From: Caenorhabditis remanei
Taxonomy: Eukaryota; Nematoda; Chromadorea; Rhabditida; Rhabditidae
NCBI RefSeq assembly: GCF_010183535.1
Contig: NC_071332.1
Coordinates: 6,324,001 to 6,388,000, forward strand
Direction: 5' to 3'
DNA: 64,000 bases
Of the stretch, positions 34,691 through 46,498 are shown in pieces. Position 1 is the stretch's first letter; each line of letters opens with the position of its first letter. Made by a program: the position numbers and the translations under genes. Under the pieces are notes generated by a model. That model ran no database searches and was not told where the DNA came from. It was given only the letters and a program-made list of their open reading frames with translations.

Positions 34691-35996
34691 ATGATAATTT
34701 CAATTCAAAAAAGTGGGAACTCCGGTAAGTCCAAAATTAACTAAATAATCATTTTTTAGTAGAATTTGATAATTTTCGATATTTCAAAAATTTTGGTGAT
34801 TTCAGATGGAATTGCCGGTTGTCAACCCGAGTATCAACACACCAGAAAAAAAAAGAAATTTTGGAAGGATCGAATCTTGCCGAGGATCCAAAAATCGCTC
34901 GAAGTCGCTAAAAATATTTTCGTCGGGAACCTAGTCTTCATCTTCGCTGTTCTCACCATCTACATGGTTCTGGTGTTGGAAGCGTACAGAGAGAATCAGA
35001 GCTACATTGGAGCATCGGAAAAGATTGAGGAAACGAAGAAGTGAGTTATCATTCGAAACACTTATTGTTGCTTACGAACTTATTCAGATCATTTGGATAT
35101 TCTACCTATTATGGTCTGGTGTTCGGGGTGGTTCTGGAAGTCATAAGGGTAATTTTGTTTTCATTTTCTTACTATTACTTTTCCATCTATGAGCATGATC
35201 AATCTATTTTTGATCGGAACAAGCTGAACTTTGGAGTGTATACAGAAAGATATCCATGTTTTCTATTGCGATGTTAGTTCAGTGGTAACGGGGGGCAATG
35301 AAGAAGAGAGGTTGCTGGTTCGACTCCCGCCTACTTCTCAATTTTTTCTATCAAAATTTCGAGAATTCTACCCCATTTTTCTAGAATAAATCTTTTTTCG
35401 GGAAAGTATCACATTAACACTTGAACATTATTGTTAAGAAAAAGGAATTATGTCTTTCAGGTTCCATTACTCAACTTTATTTTCAGAATTCTCTTCGCCA
35501 CTTCAAGAAGCCCCCAATGCCATTCTACGTCCCAACAATTGGATCCGTTATGTCTCTGGTACTAAGTATTGTTACTGTAATAGTTGGAAACGTGGATGAC
35601 GCAGACTGGTTCAAACAAATCGCCATCGGATTCATTTACGGTAGGTAAAGTCTTCCAAACACACAGAAAAGAAGAATTTTCAGGAAAGACGATTGAGGTG
35701 ACACTGTCTCGCTACACCATCTGGAATGGCTCTGCACAGGCTATTGGAGCATACATTGCACTGCATTTCGCCGTCCGAATGGCAATGATCATCGAAAACG
35801 CTGGATTTGCAAACAGTGTGCAATTGATTCGGATTACGAGATACACGATGACTGCTATTGCTCTTTTCTGCGGATATCAGTTGGTTCGTACTCATCCTAA
35901 CACTAGAGAAAACACGTGATTGCTTTTCAGGCAGCAGAATCGGAAAAGTTGCAACGAGAGGTGTTTGTAAAAGAAGATCAACGACACCGAGAATAG
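34691..35996 (+). CDS. Unrecognised 249-residue multi-pass membrane protein, copy C
   Basis: Exons 34691-34724, 34806-35040, 35088-35148, 35487-35640, 35684-35883 and 35931-35996. Frame intact (nine-A run in exon 2). No differences from copy B noticed in the exons. Confidence 0.6.
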
Positions 35997-36036
35997 AGAA
36001 GTCAGACCAGTGGACGAGGAAAACGGAGTGGAAATT

Positions 36037-36348
36037 CCCCTCATTTTGTCCCCTTTTTCCCCCGTATTTTTAGAGGTCCCAGCATCATGCTGGGGTGGTT
36101 CCTCTCTCTTTTTTCTTCTTTTTTTCTTATTTTTTCCCCTTTTTCCCCCGTATTTTTAGAGGTCCCAGCATCATGCTGGGGTGGTTCCTCTCCCTTTTTT
36201 CTTCTTTTTTTTCTTATTTTGTCCCCTTTTTCCCCCGTATTTTTAGAGGTCCCAGCATCATGCTGGGGTGGTTCCTCTCCCTTTTTTCTTCTTTTTTTTC
36301 TTATTTTGTCCCCTTTTTCCCCCGTATTTTTAGAGGTCCCAGCATCAT
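36037..36348 (+). repeat. 86-bp satellite array, about 3.6 units (copy C)
   Basis: Same unit order and truncated end as copy B. Confidence 0.93.
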
Positions 36349-36830
36349 CCAGAGGTCCCAGAAAGTCCAGTTTTCTACTGTCTTCTGAATCGTCATTCTT
36401 CCACGACAGCCGCTGCTCAGACTCCACAGCTTTTCCTTCTTGGACATCTGTCCCGATCGCTGTCCTTCTACGGTCCATTGACGACACACGATCTTCAGCA
36501 CGTCAAACACACCTCCACGGTGGTTTCCAGCACGATCCACACCCCATGGTGTATCCCACAGCATCGATGTATTCCTCACATCTTGAGCTCTTCCTCACTC
36601 GGCTGCATCTCCGATCGGCTTCAAGGTGATCCCATGATCTCGAGCTCCTCGCTCTCAAACCCTTCGACGGCTTCCTCACAACGATGCCGACATCTCGTCC
36701 TACTGCATCGGGGTATCCAAATGCTGCTCCAACACTCTCCCTGCGCACCAACCAATCCGATTTGGAGTATTCCAGCCTTCCTCGGTGGTCCCTTGATCCT
36801 GATCGCCAATGTTATATCGTTAGGTGGCAG
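36349..36830 (-). mobile_element. LTR-2 leader and LTR tip, copy C
   Basis: Identical arrangement to 24551-25032, including the junction of the 20-base LTR tip with an RTE fragment. Confidence 0.7.
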
Positions 36831-38313
36831 TCACTTCACCGTTCACAAACTCCTAGCGAAAAAGTTCTCGCGCTACCTGAAAGAAGGAAAGTTCCAACAA
36901 AGTGGAAATCGTCAAAAACGACTCTAATATTCAAGAAAGGAGACAAAGAAAATCTAGAAAATTATCGTCCGATCTGCCTGCTTCCCGTACTATATAAAGC
37001 TTTCACGAAATGTATTCTGAATAGAATCCGGAATTCATTGGAAGAAGCACAACCGGTCGAACAAGCAGGATTCAGAAGATCCTTCTCGACGATTGACCAC
37101 ATCCATTCAGTGCAACGACTGCTGGAAGTAGGTCGAGAATACCAAATACCAATCACAATGATATTTATCGACTTCAAGAAGGCATTCGACACGATTGAAC
37201 CTGCCGCTCTATGGGAAAGCCTGAAGACTCAAGGGATAGACTCTGGATACATAAAACTCCTAAAAGAGTGTTACAACGATTGCTCCACCACAATCATACC
37301 ATTCTATAACCCAGTCAATATCCCCATTACCAGAGGTGTCAGACAAGGTGACCCCATCTCACCAAACTTGTTTTCTGCTTGTCTCGAAACGGCCTTTAGT
37401 CGAATGTCATGGCCACATATAAAAGAAGACAAAGATGACTATGATAACTCCCCTGGTATCAGAATTAACGGCAGAAACCTAACACATCTACGATTCGCCG
37501 ACGATATCATTCTCATCTCGAAAACTCCACAAATAGCGGAAAAAATGCTACAAGAGCTGGTAAACAGTTGTGAAACAGTCGGTCTGGAAATAAACGCGAA
37601 TAAAACAAAAGTGCTGAGGAACAAATTTGCGTCAAGTCACCAAATAAATATCAGAAAAAACAACACCATGACTGCAATTGAAGATGTTGAGGAATACGTA
37701 TACTTGGGAAGACTGCTCAATACAAAAAACGATCTAGAGCCAGAAATTCACAGAAGACGACGATCAGCATGGGCGGCACTCAACAACATCAAAAACACAA
37801 CAGATGCCTTGACATGTCCGAAAATCCGAGCGCAACTTTTCGACTCCATTGTTCTCCCCGCACTGACATATGGATCAGAAACATGGACTTTCACTAAAGC
37901 TCTATCCGAAAGAGTAAGAATAACACATGCCGCACTGGAACGTAAACTCGTCGGAATTACCCTCACGGAACAACGAGAGAAAGACCTCCACCGAGAAGAT
38001 ATAAGGAAGATGTCCCAAGTGAAAGACCCTCTTGTCTTCATAACGAAACGAAAGTTAGGTTGGGCTGGCCACGTGATGAGAAGAAACGATAATCGGTGGA
38101 CAACGCTACTTCAAGAATGGATACCCAGAAATGAGAAAAGACCAGTAGGAAGACCACCAATGCGATGGGCCGACTCCCTGAGGAAAGAAATCTCAGTGCG
38201 ACAAGGAACTCAATTGATCGAACCTTGGAGCACAATCGCCAAAGATCGGAAAAAATGGATAGCTGTGATCCGCGCCCACACCAACTGAGCGAAGAACGGA
38301 TCGACTAAGTAAG
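36830..38313 (+). mobile_element. RTE 3' fragment (plus), unit C
   Basis: As 25032-26516 but one A shorter near 36890 (GAAGGAAAGTTCC here, GAAGGAAAAGTTCC elsewhere). Confidence 0.88.
36831..38288 (+). pseudogene. Truncated RTE reverse transcriptase with 1-base deletion
   Basis: RT core and C-terminal region as in unit B. The missing A near 36890 shifts the first about 20 codons, so the frame containing the RT motifs is entered from a different upstream reading frame. Confidence 0.8.
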
Positions 38314-41300
38314 TGTTGTGACGTTGTTTATTTAGTCACAAAGATTTATATTATTTTTGATCTACCTTTTTGATCTACCCGCTTTCCCTCGTATTCCCCC
38401 GTTTGCCCGCGAAGAGGAAATGTCATCCTTTTCCTCTCGTTCTAAAGTCAGTTGTAGTTTTATACCTGCTTCCGGAACGTGACCGTTACGGATAGATTGT
38501 ACCCCTTGTCCCCCTCATTTTATTATTCCGAATCACTAATAAACGAGTGATTATTATACATTGTTTCTCTATTAGCACGAGATACAACAGTGGCGATCAG
38601 ATTTCGAGCTCTTTTGAGTGAGAAAAACCACCGAATCACTTGTTAGCTCCTTTCTTACACGTGAACCCGGAAAGAAAGTCTAGCAAAGTGATAAGAATTC
38701 TGTTTTGCTTACACGTGAACCCGGAAAGCAAAATCAGTTTTCTCTGCCTCTAGTGTTTGTTAGCCTTTCTTACACGTGAACCCGGAAAGAAAGACTAACG
38801 AAGTGTTGAAAATTGAGTGGTGCTTACACGTGAACCCGGAAAGCACACCCAATTTACAGAGAAATATCGATTTTTGCTAGTCAAAAACGAAAAGTAGTCG
38901 GTTTCCGGTTGGATTTTATCCGACGGATATCGATTTTTCTCTGGTGATTGAGGCGATCGAAGTGATAGATACTGGTTGTTACCCAGTTTATCTAAAGTTT
39001 GATTGAAAAATGTCAGACGCAGAGATGAACCGAAAGTTCATCGAAATGATGGAATTCATGCAAAAGCAAATGGCAGAACAAGCCAAAAAGCATGAAGAAA
39101 CCATTGCTGTCTTGACAAAAAGCCGTGGCGGAAAAGAGTCAAATTGATGGTTCCTTGGGAACATCAAGCGGACTAACCGTGTCACAATCACAGTTGATGA
39201 ACGACATTGGTGGTAGAATTACGGTGTTCCAATTCGATTTGGAAACCGAGAGAAAACATTCTCAAAGTGGTACGCGCGTTACAGTACGGCGTTTACTGAG
39301 GAAGGGAAGGGTCTCGATGACAAAAACAAAGTTGCTCTGTTAGTGAGTAAATTGTCAGAGGAGGTATATGAACAGTATTCTAGAAGAATCTGTCCCAAAT
39401 TGCACCATGAGGTGAATTTCAAAGATACCGTCGACATTTTAAAGGAAATGTTCGATATAAAGAAGAGTTTGTTCTCGCATAGATTCGCGTGCATCAATAT
39501 TGCTCGTGATGGTGACTCTCCAGTTGAATACACAAACAAGGTGAACGCGTTGTGTGAATTGGCAATGTTGAAAGACATTGACCCTGATGGCTGGAAAGTT
39601 TTCTTTTGGCTAAGAGGGTTAGATCCAACACAGGATACCAAAGCTCGTGCATATTTTCTGAAATATGTCGAGAAGAAGACGGAACTGGGAGAAAAAGTTA
39701 ACATCAATGAGTTATGTACGGAATGGCAGAAACTTTTGAGTCAAACTAGTGCGGTGTCTGAGATGGAGAAAAGTGATACGGCAGTGAGAGCAGTGTATGC
39801 TAAAAAGCCGAGTAATCAGGATCAGAGTGGAGACAAGAACACATCAGAATATGATTATTCTGAAGGTGGAAAGTGTTGGAACTGTGGGAAACGTGGCCAT
39901 AGGAAGCCAGATTGTCCCAAACCACTCACAACATGTTTCGATTGTCAGAAGAAGGGACATATGTCCAGTTTTTGCAGATCGAGAAAAGATTCGTCATCAA
40001 GAAAGACACAACACGTTGCCATAGTTGGTGGAGCTTCTTCGGAAGATGCTGAGGTCAATTCTGTCCGTCAGTATGTGTCAATAGATGTGAATAGTGAGTC
40101 GGTGGAGTTTCAGTTGGATACGGGATCTGATATCACACTCATCGGAAGGGAAGATTGGAGTAGAATAGGAAAGCCTGACTTGGAGAGATGTAGATCTAAA
40201 GTGAAGTCAGCAAGTGGAAATGAGTTGAAGATACTAGGCAGGGCGCTAGTGGAGTTCAGACTCAAAGGATCAGTAGGTACTGGTTATGTGTATGTCCGAG
40301 AACACGGAAATCTGTTGGGGTTAGACTGGATTGGAAGATCCAAAGAGATGTCTTATCACATGGGAATGATGGTCAATGAGCTGACACATTCAAACACAGA
40401 TGGAATCCATGGGGGATTGAACGGAAAGTTTCCGGAGGTGTTCAAGAAGGGACTAAAACGGTGTGTTAAAAAGAAGGCAGTTCTCAAGGTAAAGGAGAAT
40501 GCAACACCGGTCTTCAGATCGAAGCGTCCAAGTGTACAGGGAGCTTCAAGGGTCGTGGAGAAAGCAGTGTCGTCGTGCACTATTAGTCAAGGTGGGAAGA
40601 TCCCTAGGAAGATCCCATTACAGCCATGGAAGACACCGGAGCGTGTTTGGCAAAGAGTTCATATCGACTATGCAGGTCCAGAGAACGACAATACTATCTT
40701 GTCGCAGTTGATGCTAAATCAAAATGGGCAGAGGTTAAGATAGTGAAGTCGATATCGGCAGTTTCGACCGTCGGAACATTGAAAGACATGTTCAGTCAAC
40801 ACGGTTACCCTGAAACTTGGTTTCTGATAATGGTACACAGTTCGTGTCAAAGGAATTTGCTACGATGTGCCAGGATGCAGGAATTGAGCATGTTCGCTCA
40901 CCAGCATTTCATCCTCAATCGAACGGTCAAGCAGAAAGATTTGTTGACACATTGAAGAGAGGATTGAAAAGTTAAAAAGGGAGGGAGTGTGAACAATGAG
41001 ATCTTATCTCAATTTCTGTTACACTATCGCTCAACACCGTCAAATGCTCTTGGAGGTTTGACACCAGCAGAAGTTCATCTCGGAAGGCGTCTGAGAACAA
41101 GGTTATCGTTGATGATGCCGCAGTTGAATAAGACTGTAGATTCAGAGCAAGTTGCAATGAAAGAACAGTTTGATAAGCATCACGGAGTGAAAGCCAGAAG
41201 TTACCGTAAAGGTGATTCTGTATTTGTGAAGGTATTCGAGAAGAATACATGGTCGTGGAAGCCTGGAAAGGTTAACCAGCGACAAGGTCGAGTCGTCTAC

Positions 41301-41451
41301 GTCATCGGTCTGAATGACGGACGAGAGCGTGTTGTACATGCCAATCAAATGAAGATGCGATTGGAGGAGTCAACACAGGAGCAAAGCAAGGAGCATGAGT
41401 GGGCTACCACTATGTTCGATGTGTTCGAGTTGCCGACAGTTTGGTCGACAA
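38314..41451 (+). mobile_element. Ty3/gypsy-like LTR element, copy 3, cut by the assembly gap
   Basis: 5' LTR 38314-38589, leader stem-loops about 38636-38855, coding region to 41451 where N begins. Several single-base indels relative to the other copies (near 38626, 39120, 39251, 40687, 40818, 40970 and 40986). No 3' LTR is present before the gap. Confidence 0.88.
39010..41451 (+). pseudogene. Gag-protease-integrase ORF with multiple indels (copy 3)
   Basis: Same gene as at 15415 but frameshifted: an extra A near 39120, an extra AG near 39251, and one-base losses near 40687, 40818, 40970 and 40986. The longest clean piece (39343-40743) covers Gag, both CCHC knuckles and the protease. Because the indels cluster toward the gap, sequencing error is more likely than decay. 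Confidence 0.7.
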
Positions 41452-41551
41452 NNNNNNNNNNNNNNNNNNNNNNNNNNNNNNNNNNNNNNNNNNNNNNNNN
41501 NNNNNNNNNNNNNNNNNNNNNNNNNNNNNNNNNNNNNNNNNNNNNNNNNNN
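41452..41551. other. Assembly gap of 100 N
   Basis: Exactly 100 N, a conventional unknown-length gap. The left side is integrase C-terminus and the right side is RTE reverse transcriptase on the plus strand. In the other units about 7.4 kb (rest of LTR element, minus RTE, membrane-protein block, satellite, LTR-2 leader) lies between these points. Confidence 0.98.
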
Positions 41552-42703
41552 AATACCAAATACCAATCACAATGATATTTATCGACTTCAAGAAGGCATT
41601 CGACACGATTGAACCTGCCGCTCTATGGGAAAGCCTGAAGACTCAAGGGATAGACTCTGGATACATAAAACTCCTAAAAGAGTGTTACAAACGATTGCTC
41701 CACCACAATCATACCATTCTATAACCCAGTCAATATCCCCATTACCAGAGGTGTCAGACAAGGTGACCCCATCTCACCAAACTTGTTTTCTGCTTGTCTC
41801 GAAACGGCCTTTAGTCGAATGTCATGGCCACATATAAAAGAAGACAAAGATGACTATGATAACTCCCCTGGTATCAGAATTAACGGCAGAAACCTAACAC
41901 ATCTACGATTCGCCGACGATATCATTCTCATCTCGAAAACTCCACAAATAGCGGAAAAAATGCTACAAGAGCTGGTAAACAGTTGTGAAACAGTCGGTCT
42001 GGAAATAAACGCGAATAAAACAAAAGTGCTGAGGAACAAATTTGCGTCAAGTCACCAAATAAATATCAGAAAAAACAACACCATGACTGCAATTGAAGAT
42101 GTTGAGGAATACGTATACTTGGGAAGACTGCTCAATACAAAAAACGATCTAGAGCCAGAAATTCACAGAAGACGACGATCAGCATGGGCGGCACTCAACA
42201 ACATCAAAAACACAACAGATGCCTTGACATGTCCGAAAATCCGAGCGCAACTTTTCGACTCCATTGTTCTCCCCGCACTGACATATGGATCAGAAACATG
42301 GACTTTCACTAAAGCTCTATCCGAAAGAGTAAGAATAACACATGCCGCACTGGAACGTAAACTCGTCGGAATTACCCTCACGGAACAACGAGAGAAAGAC
42401 CTCCACCGAGAAGATATAAGGAAGATGTCCCAAGTGAAAGACCCTCTTGTCTTCATAACGAAACGAAAGTTAGGTTGGGCTGGCCACGTGATGAGAAGAA
42501 ACGATAATCGGTGGACAACGCTACTTCAAGAATGGATACCCAGAAATGAGAAAAGACCAGTAGGAAGACCACCAATGCGATGGGCCGACTCCCTGAGGAA
42601 AGAAATCTCAGTGCGACAAGGAACTCAATTGATCGAACCTTGGAGCACAATCGCCAAAGATCGGAAAAAATGGATAGCTGTGATCCGCGCCCACACCAAC
42701 TGA
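41552..42703 (+). pseudogene. RTE reverse transcriptase C-terminal part (gap-truncated)
   Basis: Motif A (FIDFKKAFD), the FADD box and the [20 protein letters not shown]-terminus are readable. An inserted A near 41690 shifts the frame between motif A and the stretch leading to motif B. Confidence 0.8.
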
Positions 42704-42728
42704 GCGAAGAACGGATCGACTAAGTAAG
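41552..42728 (+). mobile_element. RTE 3' fragment (plus) after the gap
   Basis: Begins at the gap inside RT motif A and continues to the RTE 3' end at the LTR. One extra A near 41690. Confidence 0.88.
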
Positions 42729-45700
42729 TGTTGTGACGTTGTTTATTTAGTCACAAAGATTTATATTATTTTGATCTACCTTTTTGATCTACCCGCTTTC
42801 CCTCGTATTCCCCCGTTTGCCCGCGAAGAGGAAATGTCATCCTTTTCCTCTCGTTCTAAAGTCAGTTGTAGTTTTATACCTGCTTCCGGAACGTGACCGT
42901 TACGGATAGATTGTACCCCTTGTCCCCCTCATTTTATTATTCCGAATCACTAATAAACGAGTGATTATTATACATTGTTTCTCTATTAGCACGAGATACA
43001 ACAGTGGCGATCAGATTTCGAGCTCTTTTGAGTGAGAAAACCACCGAATCACTTGTTAGCTCCTTTCTTACACGTGAACCCGGAAAGAAAGTCTAGCAAA
43101 GTGATAAGAATTCTGTTTTGCTTACACGTGAACCCGGAAAGCAAAATCAGTTTTCTCTGCCTCTAGTGTTTGTTAGCCTTTCTTACACGTGAACCCGGAA
43201 AGAAAGACTAACGAAGTGTTGAAAATTGAGTGGTGCTTACACGTGAACCCGGAAAGCACACCCAATTTACAGAGAAATATCGATTTTTGCTAGTCAAAAA
43301 CGAAAAGTAGTCGGTTTCCGGTTGGATTTTATCCGACGGATATCGATTTTTCTCTGGTGATTGAGGCGATCGAAGTGATAGATACTGGTTGTTACCCAGT
43401 TTATCTAAAGTTTGATTGAAAAAATGTCAGACGCAGAGATGAACCGAAAGTTCATCGAAATGATGGAATTCATGCAAAAGCAAATGGCAGAACAAGCCAA
43501 AAAGCATGAAGAAACCATTGCTGTCTTGACAAAAGCCGTGGCGGAAAAGAGTCAAATTGATGGTTCCTTGGGAACATCAAGCGGACTAACCGTGTCACAA
43601 TCACAGTTGATGAACGACATTGGTGGTAGAATTACGGTGTTCCAATTCGATTTGGAAACCGAGAAAACATTCTCAAAGTGGTACGCGCGTTACAGTACGG
43701 CGTTTACTGAGGAAGGGAAGGGTCTCGATGACAAAAACAAAGTTGCTCTGTTAGTGAGTAAATTGTCAGAGGAGGTATATGAACAGTATTCTAGAAGAAT
43801 CTGTCCCAAATTGCACCATGAGGTGAATTTCAAAGATACCGTCGACATTTTAAAGGAAATGTTCGATATAAAGAAGAGTTTGTTCTCGCATAGATTCGCG
43901 TGCATCAATATTGCTCGTGATGGTGACTCTCCAGTTGAATACACAAACAAGGTGAACGCGTTGTGTGAATTGGCAATGTTGAAAGACATTGACCCTGATG
44001 GCTGGAAAGTTTTCTTTTGGCTAAGAGGGTTAGATCCAACACAGGATACCAAAGCTCGTGCATATTTTCTGAAATATGTCGAGAAGAAGACGGAACTGGG
44101 AGAAAAAGTTAACATCAATGAGTTATGTACGGAATGGCAGAAACTTTTGAGTCAAACTAGTGCGGTGTCTGAGATGGAGAAAAGTGATACGGCAGTGAGA
44201 GCAGTGTATGCTAAAAAGCCGAGTAATCAGGATCAGAGTGGAGACAAGAACACATCAGAATATGATTATTCTGAAGGTGGAAAGTGTTGGAACTGTGGGA
44301 AACGTGGCCATAGGAAGCCAGATTGTCCCAAACCACTCACAACATGTTTCGATTGTCAGAAGAAGGGACATATGTCCAGTTTTTGCAGATCGAGAAAAGA
44401 TTCGTCATCAAGAAAGACACAACACGTTGCCATAGTTGGTGGAGCTTCTTCGGAAGATGCTGAGGTCAATTCTGTCCGTCAGTATGTGTCAATAGATGTG
44501 AATAGTGAGTCGGTGGAGTTTCAGTTGGATACGGGATCTGATATCACACTCATCGGAAGGGAAGATTGGAGTAGAATAGGAAAGCCTGACTTGGAGAGAT
44601 GTAGATCTAAAGTGAAGTCAGCAAGTGGAAATGAGTTGAAGATACTAGGCAGGGCGCTAGTGGAGTTCAGACTCAAAGGATCAGTAGGTACTGGTTATGT
44701 GTATGTCCGAGAACACGGAAATCTGTTGGGGTTAGACTGGATTGGAAGATCCAAAGAGATGTCTTATCACATGGGAATGATGGTCAATGAGCTGACACAT
44801 TCAAACACAGATGGAATCCATGGGGGATTGAACGGAAAGTTTCCGGAGGTGTTCAAGAAGGGACTAAAACGGTGTGTTAAAAAGAAGGCAGTTCTCAAGG
44901 TAAAGGAGAATGCAACACCGGTCTTCAGATCGAAGCGTCCAAGTGTACAGGGAGCTTCAAGGGTCGTGGAGAAAGCAGTGTCGTCGTGCACTATTAGTCA
45001 AGGTGGGAAGATCCCTAGGAAGATCCCATTACAGCCATGGAAGACACCGGAGCGTGTTTGGCAAAGAGTTCATATCGACTATGCAGGTCCAGAGAACGGA
45101 CAATACTATCTTGTCGCAGTTGATGCTAAATCAAAATGGGCAGAGGTTAAGATAGTGAAGTCGATATCGGCAGTTTCGACCGTCGGAACATTGAAAGACA
45201 TGTTCAGTCAACACGGTTACCCTGAAACTTTGGTTTCTGATAATGGTACACAGTTCGTGTCAAAGGAATTTGCTACGATGTGCCAGGATGCAGGAATTGA
45301 GCATGTTCGCTCACCAGCATTTCATCCTCAATCGAACGGTCAAGCAGAAAGATTTGTTGACACATTGAAGAGAGGATTGAAAAAGTTAAAAAGGGAGGGA
45401 AGTGTGAACAATGAGATCTTATCTCAATTTCTGTTACACTATCGCTCAACACCGTCAAATGCTCTTGGAGGTTTGACACCAGCAGAAGTTCATCTCGGAA
45501 GGCGTCTGAGAACAAGGTTATCGTTGATGATGCCGCAGTTGAATAAGACTGTAGATTCAGAGCAAGTTGCAATGAAAGAACAGTTTGATAAGCATCACGG
45601 AGTGAAAGCCAGAAGTTACCGTAAAGGTGATTCTGTATTTGTGAAGGTATTCGAGAAGAATACATGGTCGTGGAAGCCTGGAAAGGTTAACCAGCGACAA

Positions 45701-46498
45701 GGTCGAGTCGTCTACGTCATCGGTCTGAATGACGGACGAGAGCGTGTTGTACATGCCAATCAAATGAAGATGCGATTGGAGGAGTCAACACAGGAGCAAA
45801 GCAAGGAGCATGAGTGGGCTACCACTATGTTCGATGTGTTCGAGTTGCCGACAGTTTGGTCGACAAGGAAGTCTACCGATGAAGCGAAGAGGGATATGCC
45901 ATCTACACCAGTCATGGATTCACCACAACGAGTGCATCAAGGTCAAGGGACATCATCATCTCCAGCGCGACAAGTTCAGTCAAGGGCATCTACTCAACCG
46001 TCGTCAAGTCAGTCAACAACTACAGCAGTTCAAGGACAACGGCTTGCTCCGTCTCCAGTTCAACCAAGAAGGACAACCCGTGTCAGGAAGAACGTCGTCA
46101 AGTACGATCCATCAGCTCACATCTAAATTCTCATTTGTGATTATTCCTATTGTTCTACTTATCCTGATACCATCATTGTTGTTACCTGATTAACCAGTAT
46201 GTTTTATCTTTACGTAGGGAGGTGTTGTGACGTTGTTTATTTAGTCACAAAGATTTATATTATTTTTGATCTACCTTTTTGATCTACCCGCTTTCCCTCG
46301 TATTCCCCCGTTTGCCCGCGAAGAGGAAATGTCATCCTTTTCCTCTCGTTCTAAAGTCAGTTGTAGTTTTATACCTGCTTCCGGAACGTGACCGTTACGG
46401 ATAGATTGTACCCCTTGTCCCCCTCATTCTATTATTCCGAATCACTAATAAACGAGTGATTATTATACATTGTTTCTCTATTAGCACGAGATACAACA
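42729..46498 (+). mobile_element. Ty3/gypsy-like LTR element lacking RT, copy 4
   Basis: LTRs 42729-43003 (one T shorter) and 46223-46498, again with T in the 5' LTR and C in the 3' LTR at the diagnostic site. Leader stem-loops about 43049-43268. Same RTE flanks. Confidence 0.92.
43424..46126 (+). CDS. Gag-protease-integrase polyprotein, copy 4
   Basis: 900 residues. One substitution was noticed relative to copies 1 and 2 (Ser to Ala in the Ser/Thr/Gln-rich tail). An extra A before the start codon opens the frame four codons further upstream (43412); the equivalent ATG at 43424 is the likely start because it matches the other copies. All domains as in copy 1, no RT. Confidence 0.88.
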   Translation: MSDAEMNRKFIEMMEFMQKQMAEQAKKHEETIAVLTKAVAEKSQIDGSLGTSSGLTVSQSQLMNDIGGRITVFQFDLETEKTFSKWYARYSTAFTEEGKGLDDKNKVALLVSKLSEEVYEQYSRRICPKLHHEVNFKDTVDILKEMFDIKKSLFSHRFACINIARDGDSPVEYTNKVNALCELAMLKDIDPDGWKVFFWLRGLDPTQDTKARAYFLKYVEKKTELGEKVNINELCTEWQKLLSQTSAVSEMEKSDTAVRAVYAKKPSNQDQSGDKNTSEYDYSEGGKCWNCGKRGHRKPDCPKPLTTCFDCQKKGHMSSFCRSRKDSSSRKTQHVAIVGGASSEDAEVNSVRQYVSIDVNSESVEFQLDTGSDITLIGREDWSRIGKPDLERCRSKVKSASGNELKILGRALVEFRLKGSVGTGYVYVREHGNLLGLDWIGRSKEMSYHMGMMVNELTHSNTDGIHGGLNGKFPEVFKKGLKRCVKKKAVLKVKENATPVFRSKRPSVQGASRVVEKAVSSCTISQGGKIPRKIPLQPWKTPERVWQRVHIDYAGPENGQYYLVAVDAKSKWAEVKIVKSISAVSTVGTLKDMFSQHGYPETLVSDNGTQFVSKEFATMCQDAGIEHVRSPAFHPQSNGQAERFVDTLKRGLKKLKREGSVNNEILSQFLLHYRSTPSNALGGLTPAEVHLGRRLRTRLSLMMPQLNKTVDSEQVAMKEQFDKHHGVKARSYRKGDSVFVKVFEKNTWSWKPGKVNQRQGRVVYVIGLNDGRERVVHANQMKMRLEESTQEQSKEHEWATTMFDVFELPTVWSTRKSTDEAKRDMPSTPVMDSPQRVHQGQGTSSSPARQVQSRASTQPSSSQSTTTAVQGQRLAPSPVQPRRTTRVRKNVVKYDPSAHI

